Below, one piece after another: positions 14,980-21,727 of a stretch of DNA of 25,083 nt. Both the position numbers and the translations under genes were made by a program. The stretch comes from Thermoplasmatales archaeon (GTDB taxonomy: Archaea; Thermoplasmatota; E2; DHVEG-1), in NCBI GenBank assembly GCA_023140035.1, contig JAGLML010000002.1:1-25083 (forward strand). Direction: 5' to 3'. The stretch's first letter is position 1; every line of letters begins with the position of its first letter. A model generated the notes under the pieces. It saw only the letters and a program-made list of their open reading frames with translations. It was not told the DNA's origin and ran no database searches.

Positions 14980-15609
14980 ATGATATTGGGTGTTATTCCG
15001 GCAAGAGGTGGAAGCAAGGCAATTCCAAGAAAAAATATTAAAAAACTATTAGGATATCCTTTAATCTGGTGGACAATTCAGGCAGCAAAAGAATCCGAAA
15101 GACTTGATAGGTTTGTTGTATCTACGGAAGACGAAGAGATAGCAGAAATTTCTAGGAGTTTCGGCGCAGAAGTTATACCAAGGCCTAGTCATTTAGCTTC
15201 GGATCGTTCAATTATTACAGATGTTTTAAAACATATTTTGGAAAAAATAAAAGCAGATATTATCGTACTACTTGTCCCAACATCACCAGTAAGAGTAAAT
15301 AATATTATTGACCGCTCTATAGATTTGTTTCTAAAAAAAGATGTTGATTCACTTGCAACTGGCTATATGTCTAAATATAGTGAATGGGGGACATCTCCTG
15401 AAATTCCACGTCAAGGAAAAAAAAGTTATTTTATTGCAGATGGATGTGTTTATATCCATAAAGCAAAAGTAATTTTAAGTGGAAATTGGTATGGTAAGAA
15501 ACTGGAGAAAATGGTGGTACCACACTATTATAATTTTGATATAGACGAAGAAGCAGATTTTTGGGCAGTTGAAGGATTACTTACAAATTTACAAAGGAGT
15601 AAATTATGA
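14980..15609 (+). CDS. neuA: Acylneuraminate cytidylyltransferase family (CMP-nonulosonate synthetase)
   Basis: The enzyme activates a nonulosonic acid with CTP to CMP-sugar. The diagnostic N-terminus IPARGGSKAIPRKNI is at residues 6-20, VVSTEDEEIA follows, and LLVPTSPVR is in the centre. FDIDEEADFWAVE near the C-terminus gives the metal-binding acidic cluster. At 209 residues it is near the lower end of the family length. Its position after the NeuB homologue and GNAT supports a nonulosonic acid substrate, although the same family also includes KDO and glycerol-mannoheptose activators. It overlaps the aminotransferase start by 4 bp (ATGA). Confidence 0.87.
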   Translation: MILGVIPARGGSKAIPRKNIKKLLGYPLIWWTIQAAKESERLDRFVVSTEDEEIAEISRSFGAEVIPRPSHLASDRSIITDVLKHILEKIKADIIVLLVPTSPVRVNNIIDRSIDLFLKKDVDSLATGYMSKYSEWGTSPEIPRQGKKSYFIADGCVYIHKAKVILSGNWYGKKLEKMVVPHYYNFDIDEEADFWAVEGLLTNLQRSKL

Positions 15610-16841
15610 AAGATTTAAAATTAGATTCATACGGTAAATATAATGGAAATGAATTAGAATATGTATCAAGAGTTCTAGATTCCGAAGACATAGAAAATAA
15701 AAAGAATCCATGGGTAAAAAGATTTGAGAAGGCATTTGCCGAAAAATTTAATATAAAATACGCAATAGCCCATAATTCAGGAACATCTACCTTGCATACA
15801 TGCCTGGCAGCAGCAGGTGTAGGTGCAGGGGATGAAGTAATATCTCCTGCCCAGACAGTTATAATGAATTCTTTTGCCATACTTTACCAGAATGCCATTC
15901 CAGTATATGCTGATATAGACCAGGATACGTTTAATATTGATCCTAAAGATATTGAAAGAAAAATTACCAAAAGGACAAAAGCAATAATAGCTGTACATAT
16001 GCATGGGTTACCTGCTGACATGGATCCTATCATGGAAATTGCAAGAAAAAACAATCTTTTTGTTATTGAAGACAGTGCACAATGCGTTCTGGGCAAATAT
16101 AAGGGAAGAATAGCTGGCTCAATTGGACACATGGCAAGTTTTAGTTTTGAAACAAAAAAACATTTATCTGCTGGAGAGGGGGGAATGGTCATTACTGATG
16201 ATGAAGACATTGCAGTTAAAATAAGGAAAATAGGTGGGCTTGGGTATAAGACGCTACAAGCAGGTGAAAGTCTTAGACAATTATTACCAGCTGAATTTCA
16301 AGACCCAGGTTATAAGCGTCATGATTCACTAGGATGGAATTATAGAATGAATGAAATTACTGCTGCAGTAGGTTTGGCTCAGCTTGAGCGAATAAATTTT
16401 CTAGTTTCAAGAAGACAACAGGTAGCAGGTTTTTTCTTGGAAGCATTGGACGGATGTAATTGGATAATTCCACAGAAAGTTCCTGAAAGTTATGAAAATA
16501 GTTATTGGACTTTTACTGTAAGATATGAAGGAGAAAAAGCTTACGGAGTAAAATGGAAGGAATTCTATAACCTATATAAAAAGAATGATGGTGATGGTTT
16601 CTACGGGGGATTGTCTGTCGTTTATCAAGAGCCTGTAATGCAAAATAAAGTTTTTCTTAATGAATATTTACCAAAAAATAATATTTATAAGAATGCATTT
16701 AATTATGGGAAGGGATTCTGCCCAGTTGCTGAAGAAATACAATCCAAAATGATGCAATTTAAAACAAATTACAGAAATCTTGAGGTGGCAAAAATCAAGG
16801 CTCAGGCTTTAAAAAAAACTATTAAGGAAATAGAGGGATGA
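15606..16841 (+). CDS. DegT/DnrJ/EryC1 family PLP-dependent sugar aminotransferase
   Basis: This 411-residue aminotransferase adds an amino group to a keto-sugar nucleotide. HNSGTSTLHTCLAAAGVGAG (56-75) binds the PLP phosphate, VIEDSAQCVLGKYKGRIAGS contains D156, and FSFETKKHLSAGEGGMV contains the Schiff-base lysine, best aligned as K185. RHDSLGWNYRMNEITAAVGL is the usual NYRM segment. AAAGGAG lies at 15593-15599 before the ATG. It is coupled at both ends by ATGA. Similar enzymes (LegC, PseC) act in nonulosonate synthesis. The dehydratase that should make its keto-sugar substrate is not visible in this window. Confidence 0.92.
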   Translation: MKDLKLDSYGKYNGNELEYVSRVLDSEDIENKKNPWVKRFEKAFAEKFNIKYAIAHNSGTSTLHTCLAAAGVGAGDEVISPAQTVIMNSFAILYQNAIPVYADIDQDTFNIDPKDIERKITKRTKAIIAVHMHGLPADMDPIMEIARKNNLFVIEDSAQCVLGKYKGRIAGSIGHMASFSFETKKHLSAGEGGMVITDDEDIAVKIRKIGGLGYKTLQAGESLRQLLPAEFQDPGYKRHDSLGWNYRMNEITAAVGLAQLERINFLVSRRQQVAGFFLEALDGCNWIIPQKVPESYENSYWTFTVRYEGEKAYGVKWKEFYNLYKKNDGDGFYGGLSVVYQEPVMQNKVFLNEYLPKNNIYKNAFNYGKGFCPVAEEIQSKMMQFKTNYRNLEVAKIKAQALKKTIKEIEG

Positions 16842-17567
16842 ATTATAAAAAAAGAAGCGCCGGGATTAGTTTTAGTAAGAACAAGTTCAAGCAGGCTACC
16901 CAAGAAATGTTTTTTGCCTTTTGGTAAAGGATGTGTACTGGAGCATATTGTTAATCGCGCAATTCATTTTGATTTTGATCCTATTGTTTGTACCACAAAT
17001 GAAAGTTCGGATGACCAATTGTATGAAATGGCAAAAAGAAATGGCTGGAAAGTCTTTAGGGGTAACACAAATGATAAAATCAAAAGGATGAGAGATGCAT
17101 GTAATTATTTTGGTATAGAAAAGTCTATTACAATTGATGCAGACGATCCATTCTTTGATGCAGAGATTGACCACAAGAGTTTTGAGCTTCTTGAACAGGG
17201 ATATGACTTTGTTCTACCGCCCACTGACTATTATTGTGGTAGTGTAGGCTATTCTGCAAAAAAGTTTGTTCTGGATAGAGCAATAGATGAGCATGATACA
17301 TCGAATTCAGAGATGATGTGGAAAATAATTGAGAAACTTAAAGGTCTAAAAATGACAACCGTTAATGTAGTTAATGACCGGATGTCAAAGATTAGACTAA
17401 CACTGGATTATGAAGAGGATTATCATTTACTACTAGCTGTTTTGCGGATACTTGGACCATTTGCCAATGCTGGCGATATAGAAAAACTTTTTGCAAGAAA
17501 TCCAGATATGTATAAAATAAACTGGTTCAGACAAGAACAATGGAAGAAAAAACAAGAAATAGGATGA
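16838..17567 (+). CDS. SpsF-like cytidylyltransferase, start interrupted by an A7-tract frameshift
   Basis: The main open frame (0-frame from 16842) encodes the conserved N-terminus APGLVLVRTSSSRLPKK and then FGKGCVLEHIVNRA, DADDPFFD and GSVGYSAKKFVLDRAI. These match the CTP_transf_3/SpsF family of sugar cytidylyltransferases. No ATG exists in that frame before TTG 16914, which would delete the nucleotide-binding loop. The natural start is ATG 16838, overlapping the aminotransferase stop as ATGA, but it is one base out of frame. The seven A's at 16847-16853 would need to be six to join them, giving MNYKKEAPGLV. This may be a mutation, a sequencing error, or slippage on the A-tract. A TTG start is the less likely alternative. 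The total would be about 242 residues. Confidence 0.75.
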
Positions 17568-18358
17568 GTATGAAAAATTTAATAAAAAATAAAGTTTCTC
17601 TAAGAGAAAAACCAATTTGCCCTATCGGAGAGTTAACATGGAAGAAATATTACTGGGTTTATCCCAGAAAACAACAAAGTTATGAAAGTAAATATTGGGG
17701 TATACGCGAAGACCCAGATGGCGAGAAAAGAAATTTAATAGATGAATGGAAACAGCAAGTAAAAAACTTAAAACATATTACTGATTTTTTAAAAGAAGTT
17801 AAGCCGGGGAAAATACTGGATGTTGGTTGTGGACCTGGGTTTCTTTTATCAACTCTAAATAAAAGATGGGACAAATATGGAATTGATGTATCTAAAACTG
17901 CTTTAGAGCATTGTTCGAAATATGCAAAAGTATTTCACGGAGAATTACCAAAACTAAAATTCAAAAAGAATATGTTTGATGTAGTTGTTATGAATCATGT
18001 TATTGAACATCTTCCTGATCCTGTTGAGTATCTATTTGAAGTAAAAAAAATATTGAAAGAAAACGGAATTTTAATTATTGCAACACCTGATTTTGATTCA
18101 GGTTGTGCTAGGCATTTTGGTAAAAGATATAGAATGCTTCATGATAAAGGACATATAAGCCTATTTACATCATTTTCACTGGTAAAAATGCTTGAGGACT
18201 ACAAGTTTGAAATAATCTTCGTTGATTACCCATTTTTTGATACGATATATTTCACGAAAAAAAATTTGGAAAGGTTGGCTGACGCTAGGAGAACCTCTCC
18301 ACCATTTTATGGTAATCATGTAGTAGTTTATTCAATGAATAAAGAAGGAAGGAATTAA
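17564..18358 (+). CDS. Class I SAM-dependent methyltransferase (Methyltransf_11/23 type)
   Basis: The SAM-binding motif ILDVGCGPGF is at about residues 84-93, followed by YGIDVSKTALEHC. The post-I region FDVVVMNHVIEHLPDPVEYL is typical, as is LIIATPDFDS and HISLFTSFSL. An N-terminal part (CPICG-like in related proteins, here KPICPIGEL) is only partly retained; it shows no zinc knuckle. Length is 264 residues. ATG 17564 overlaps the preceding stop as ATGA; the next ATG is at 17570. It probably methylates a sugar nucleotide or nonreducing end. The substrate is unknown. Confidence 0.85.
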   Translation: MSMKNLIKNKVSLREKPICPIGELTWKKYYWVYPRKQQSYESKYWGIREDPDGEKRNLIDEWKQQVKNLKHITDFLKEVKPGKILDVGCGPGFLLSTLNKRWDKYGIDVSKTALEHCSKYAKVFHGELPKLKFKKNMFDVVVMNHVIEHLPDPVEYLFEVKKILKENGILIIATPDFDSGCARHFGKRYRMLHDKGHISLFTSFSLVKMLEDYKFEIIFVDYPFFDTIYFTKKNLERLADARRTSPPFYGNHVVVYSMNKEGRN

Positions 18359-18375
18359 ATTCAGAGGGAAATAAA

Positions 18376-19206
18376 ATGAATGGATATATATATAACAGAT
18401 ATAATCTTAAGAACAAAGTCGCAATAATCACTGGAGGAGGTGGATTACTAGGTAAAATGCATGCGGAAGCAATAGCAGAAGCTGGAGGAATCCCGGTTAT
18501 TGTTGATATAAATAAAAATGCTAGTGATAAAGTTTCAAAATTCTTAAAGGAAAAATTAGGAGCAGATAGTTTATCTGTAAAAACAGATATTACAAAGAAA
18601 GATCAACTGATAGAGTTAAGGAGGAAGATACTAAAAAAATATTCAAAAATTGATATCCTTATAAATAATGCTGCAAACAATCCGAAGGTAAAAAAGAAAG
18701 GTTTGATTCAAGAACGATTTGAAAAATTTACTCTGGATATGTGGTACAAGGATATTGCAGTAGGACTTACAGGGGCATTTCTGTGTAGCCAAATTTTTGG
18801 TGAAACAATGGCTAAGAACGGCAGCGGAGTAATCTTGAATATTTCTTCTGACCTTGGAATTATTGCACCGGACCAGAGGATTTATACGAAAAAAGGTGTC
18901 CCCGAAGAAAAGCAACCGGTAAAACCAGTAACCTATTCAGTTATTAAACACGGTCTTATAGGCTTAACGAGATATATGGCTACCTACTGGTGCAATAAGG
19001 GAATCAGAGTTAATGCATTATGTCCTGGAGGGGTATATAACAATCAACCAGAAGAATTCGTAAAAAAGCTTACTAACCTCATACCTATGGGTAGGATGGC
19101 TGAGCCTGATGATTATAAAGGGGCAGTTCAGTTTCTCTGCAGTGATGCTTCATCTTATATGACTGGTTCAGTTGTTGTCATAGATGGAGGAAGAACTTGC
19201 TGGTAA
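18376..19206 (+). CDS. Short-chain dehydrogenase/reductase (PtmA-like)
   Basis: This classical SDR of 276 residues has the NAD(P) loop TGGGGLLG at 19-26, NNAA at 97-100, a catalytic serine region ISSDLG (156-161) and Y187-x-x-x-K191 (YSVIK). SSYMTGSVVVIDGG near the C-terminus is standard. It resembles the PtmA-like SDRs that accompany legionaminic-acid genes in Campylobacter, which fits the neighbouring NeuB, NeuA, DegT and SpsF-like genes. GAGGG about 9 nt before the ATG is a weak Shine-Dalgarno. The actual reaction is not known. Confidence 0.87.
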   Translation: MNGYIYNRYNLKNKVAIITGGGGLLGKMHAEAIAEAGGIPVIVDINKNASDKVSKFLKEKLGADSLSVKTDITKKDQLIELRRKILKKYSKIDILINNAANNPKVKKKGLIQERFEKFTLDMWYKDIAVGLTGAFLCSQIFGETMAKNGSGVILNISSDLGIIAPDQRIYTKKGVPEEKQPVKPVTYSVIKHGLIGLTRYMATYWCNKGIRVNALCPGGVYNNQPEEFVKKLTNLIPMGRMAEPDDYKGAVQFLCSDASSYMTGSVVVIDGGRTCW

Positions 19207-19212
19207 AATAAT

Positions 19213-19317
19213 ATGAAAACAATTCAAGTAGGAATAGCATGCCGTGATATACTTGAAAATGGTTTAAATTATTTATTACGAAAACCAATCACAAAAAAGT
19301 TGAGGGAAGTCAAATGA
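19213..19317 (+). CDS. Small 34-residue open frame coupled to the HAD gene
   Basis: ATG 19213 opens MKTIQVGIACRDILENGLNY and ends in KKLREVK at TGA 19315-19317, which overlaps the next ATG (19314) as ATGA, the same arrangement as other real gene pairs here. It has no recognisable domain. It could be a real small protein, the joined ends of a gene deleted from the middle, or a leader frame that couples translation to the HAD gene. No strong Shine-Dalgarno sequence precedes it. Function unknown. Confidence 0.35.
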   Translation: MKTIQVGIACRDILENGLNYLLRKPITKKLREVK

Positions 19318-19601
19318 TTGTTTATGTAGACATAGATGGAGTTCTGTGTAATAACACATATGGAAAATATGAAGAAGCAATACCGATAAAGAAGAATATA
19401 AAAAAGATAAACAAAAAATTTGATGGGGGAGATACAATTATTCTATGGACTTCTCGGGGGACAAGTACAGGTATTGATTGGAGAGAGTTAACCGAAAGAC
19501 AATTAAAAGAATGGGGTGTAAAATATCACAGTTTGGAGTTTGGAAAACCAGAATTTGATGAAATATATGATGATAAGGCAAAGAATATCGAGGGTATATA
19601 A
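19314..19601 (+). CDS. Small HAD-superfamily phosphatase-like protein
   Basis: Ninety-five residues with the HAD motif I YVDIDGVLC (D6 nucleophile, D8 acid), motif II LWTSRG (44-49, with T46), and GKPEFDEIYDDKA (77-89), giving motif III K78 and the motif IV acidic pair D86-D87. STGIDWRELTERQLKEWGVKYH is typical of capsule-cluster HADs. It is shorter than the usual ~125-130 residues and stops soon after motif IV. GAGGGAAG precedes the start. It overlaps the GmhA-type gene by 1 bp. The pair suggests sedoheptulose-7-phosphate conversion to a heptose intermediate followed by dephosphorylation. Confidence 0.8.
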   Translation: MIVYVDIDGVLCNNTYGKYEEAIPIKKNIKKINKKFDGGDTIILWTSRGTSTGIDWRELTERQLKEWGVKYHSLEFGKPEFDEIYDDKAKNIEGI

Positions 19602-20260
19602 TGAGAGAAAAAATAGAGGATATAATAAAGTCTCACAAAGAAACAACAAAAAGGATCTCGGATAAGACTATAGAGCAGCTTGAAGAGGCAATAAAAGCAA
19701 TAATAAGTGCATTTAAGCAAGGAAACAAATTGATCATATTCGGCAATGGTGGAAGTGCAGCAGATGCCCAACACCTAGCAGCAGAATTCATAAATAAATT
19801 CAAAATTGACAGAGATCCTCTACCAGCAATTGCGTTAACAACAGATACATCGGCATTAACAGCAATAGGAAACGATTCCGGATTCGAATTCATATTTGAA
19901 AAACAGATAAAAGCACTTGGAAAACAAGGGGATGTAGCAATAGCAATTACAACAAGCGACGTTTATGAGAATCATTCAATGGATGTTTATCTTGGATTGC
20001 TTGAAGCAAGAGAAAGAGGAATAACGACGATAGGATTAGTTAGTGAAAAGAGCAAAAAAATACTGAAGGCAATAGACATACCAATAGTAATACCATCAAA
20101 AGAAACACCAAGAATACAAGAAATGCATCTATTAGCATATCACATAATGTGTGAATTAATTGAAAAAGAGATGTGTAAAAACAAGCGTTTACATACAAAG
20201 AACGGCTTTATGGAAAGTACTCCTACTATTTTACGTGGGTTTTCTTACATCTTAATCTAA
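19601..20260 (+). CDS. gmhA: SIS-domain phosphoheptose isomerase (GmhA-like) with chimeric tail
   Basis: The SIS fold with NGGSAADAQHLAAEFINKF (49-67) is diagnostic of GmhA, which isomerises sedoheptulose 7-phosphate to D-glycero-manno-heptose 7-phosphate. The C-terminal helix QEMHLLAYHIMCELIE carries the histidines of the active site (H176, H181). The usual TSGNS loop reads TSDVYENHS here, so the phosphate loop differs. Family members end near residue 190. Here about 28 further residues (CKNKRLHTKNGFMESTPTIL and on) come from out-of-frame DNA of a decayed CDP-alcohol phosphotransferase gene (20170-20321), so the stop codon at 20258-20260 is probably not original. Because of the altered loop, substrate specificity is not certain. 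Confidence 0.85.
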   Translation: MREKIEDIIKSHKETTKRISDKTIEQLEEAIKAIISAFKQGNKLIIFGNGGSAADAQHLAAEFINKFKIDRDPLPAIALTTDTSALTAIGNDSGFEFIFEKQIKALGKQGDVAIAITTSDVYENHSMDVYLGLLEARERGITTIGLVSEKSKKILKAIDIPIVIPSKETPRIQEMHLLAYHIMCELIEKEMCKNKRLHTKNGFMESTPTILRGFSYILI

Positions 20261-20321
20261 CAGCGAACCAAGTATCTGTTCTTGGTGTGATTATGGGATT
20301 ATGTTCTGCAGTGTTCTTTTC
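20170..20321 (+). pseudogene. Decayed second copy of the CDP-alcohol phosphotransferase gene
   Basis: One frame reads KQAFTYKERLYGKYSYYFTW, then VFLHLNLTANQVSVLGVIMG and LCSAVFFS, matching the N-terminus of the protein at 10068 (KQAFSYRERFYRRYSYYFTW, VFLLLNLTANQ and so on). Upstream of 20221 the two are only about 70% identical, with a one-base deletion near 20178. From 20221 to 20312 there is one mismatch in 92 bp against 10146-10237. After 20312 they diverge again and homology ends near 20321, inside the first membrane helices. No catalytic motif remains. The fragment overlaps the 3' end of the GmhA-like gene in another frame. Confidence 0.85.
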
Positions 20322-20474
20322 TCCAAGTAAGTATTCTCATTCCCGTTCCAATGTCACATGCATAGAAATTAGATTTCAAATCACACAATTTGAGGAAAGT
20401 TTCCATATATCTCTGTCAGTCCATTCTAAATTGTGATATTTTGGTGCCCTGATCTCCCATTCAAAGATACTCAT
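20322..20474 (-). pseudogene. N-terminal remnant of a class I methyltransferase, frameshifted and truncated
   Basis: From the ATG at 20474 (minus) the frame reads MSIFEWEIRAPKYHNLEWTD, RD, then stops at 20376. If one base is removed around 20403-20411 (an ATATAT run) the reading continues as YMETFLKLCDLKSNFYACDI, GTG, which includes a SAM-binding motif I (DIGTG). The homology then ends at the junction with the phosphotransferase fragment at about 20321. AGGTAGG lies just before the ATG and a TATA element at 20528-20536 sits upstream. The remnant therefore keeps its own promoter and ribosome binding site but has lost the catalytic body. Confidence 0.7.
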
Positions 20475-20527
20475 TGTTCCTACCTTTCCATGAATCTGGG
20501 ATTAATGGTATTTGTCCCGCATTCTAG

Positions 20528-20536
20528 TTTATAAAT
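20528..20536 (-). promoter_or_regulatory. TATA box of the methyltransferase remnant
   Basis: On the minus strand the sequence reads GATTTATAAAC, a good TATA element centred near 20532. It predicts a start at about 20506 and a ~32-nt leader to the ATG at 20474. It lies in the 68-bp gap after the MFS gene stop. Confidence 0.35.
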
Positions 20537-20542
20537 CATTAT

Positions 20543-21727
20543 TCATTCAACTGAACAATAATCATTGTTTTTAAAATGTCCAAAGTATGTTGCTGCTACA
20601 AATATTGCTGCAATAAATGACAATACTGCCCAGAAGAGAAATACGTTATTCCATCCTCCTGTTTCCAAGACCAAGAAAGGCACAATTAAACCTATCATAA
20701 AAGTCCCGACATATCCCATACCATCTATGAATCCTGTAGATGATGCAACAACTGAATCTTTTTTGAATCGAGTTGGTAATGTACAAACAAGAAACACATG
20801 GGGCCCATATAGAAATGCGCTACTCACTAAGAGAAGCACAACAGCAGTTAATCCACTCACAAATGGAAAGATTAGCCAAGTTATTCCCATTGCTGTAAGA
20901 AACATTACACTTGTTAGGTCTTTTTTCCAAGGGAGTTTATTATACACGAGTGTTCCTGTAATACCTGCTATTGGTATAAGTGCTACTTTTAGAGCATCAA
21001 AACCAAAAAACTCATGTACTGAGATACCGCTTTGTTGAACGAGATATACAAAAAACCATGTTAAAACACCATATCTAACCATGTTCAAAAATAGCAATGA
21101 AACCCCGCTCATCATAATTGGAAGTGTTAATGTTAACTGTATCTGCTTTTTTATTTTCTGTTTCGGTTTGAATTCTCTCTTTGGCTTTGTCAGATAAAGA
21201 GTTACGCCTCTGAAAATCAAGACAATTGATGCTACAAAAAAACCTGCTTGCCATCCCCAAGTAGCAACAGCAAGAGCCGACACTATAAATGTAACAGAAG
21301 TTCCAAACTGATATGAACATCCGAGTATAGTAGAAGATCTGTCTCTATCTTTATCCGTTTTTTGGATTTCTGCGTTTGCTCTTACAACAGAAGACCAACC
21401 CATGGCTTGGAAGAAACCATCGAAAGTTTCTAGGACTATAAGCGCTACAAGAAAACCTCCAAGAAAACCCATAAGCATATTTGCTATACCTGAAAGAGTT
21501 AAACCAACTGCTATATATATGAATGGATTGAATCTTTCGGATATTTGTCCATGTAGAAATTGACCAATTGCATATGCAGCAAAAAATCCACTTGCTACGA
21601 ATCCTACGTAGTACATACTCCAGTCTGTGTATACTATCAGTAGTGCTGCCATTACAATACTCAAATTAACCTTACCGAAGTATGTCAAAGCATATGTACT
21701 CCATAGATTCCAAAATTGCTTATTCAT
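20543..21727 (-). CDS. MFS transporter, organophosphate-antiporter-like
   Basis: This 394-residue, strongly hydrophobic protein fits about 12 transmembrane helices. The N-terminus WSTYALTYFGKVNLSIVMAA and the loop QFLHGQISERFNP resemble the organophosphate:phosphate antiporter branch (GlpT, UhpT/UhpC), which imports sugar phosphates or glycerol-3-phosphate. That subfamily call is moderate. ATG 21727 is chosen because AGGAGGGG (minus, 21733-21740) precedes it and it gives the family start; ATG 21748 would add seven residues and overlap more. It overlaps the end of the cytidylyltransferase fusion gene by 8 bp, so both are in one operon and probably share a substrate path. Confidence 0.82.
   Translation of the reverse strand: MNKQFWNLWSTYALTYFGKVNLSIVMAALLIVYTDWSMYYVGFVASGFFAAYAIGQFLHGQISERFNPFIYIAVGLTLSGIANMLMGFLGGFLVALIVLETFDGFFQAMGWSSVVRANAEIQKTDKDRDRSSTILGCSYQFGTSVTFIVSALAVATWGWQAGFFVASIVLIFRGVTLYLTKPKREFKPKQKIKKQIQLTLTLPIMMSGVSLLFLNMVRYGVLTWFFVYLVQQSGISVHEFFGFDALKVALIPIAGITGTLVYNKLPWKKDLTSVMFLTAMGITWLIFPFVSGLTAVVLLLVSSAFLYGPHVFLVCTLPTRFKKDSVVASSTGFIDGMGYVGTFMIGLIVPFLVLETGGWNNVFLFWAVLSFIAAIFVAATYFGHFKNNDYCSVE

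Noticed and set aside
16914..16916. TTG 16914 as the start of the SpsF-like gene
   Set aside because: It would remove the conserved nucleotide-binding loop (VRTSSSRLPKK), which is clearly encoded just upstream in the same frame.
20565..21038. Plus-strand open frame opposite the MFS gene
   Set aside because: It is the antisense image of a well-supported membrane transporter and has no Shine-Dalgarno sequence or domain.
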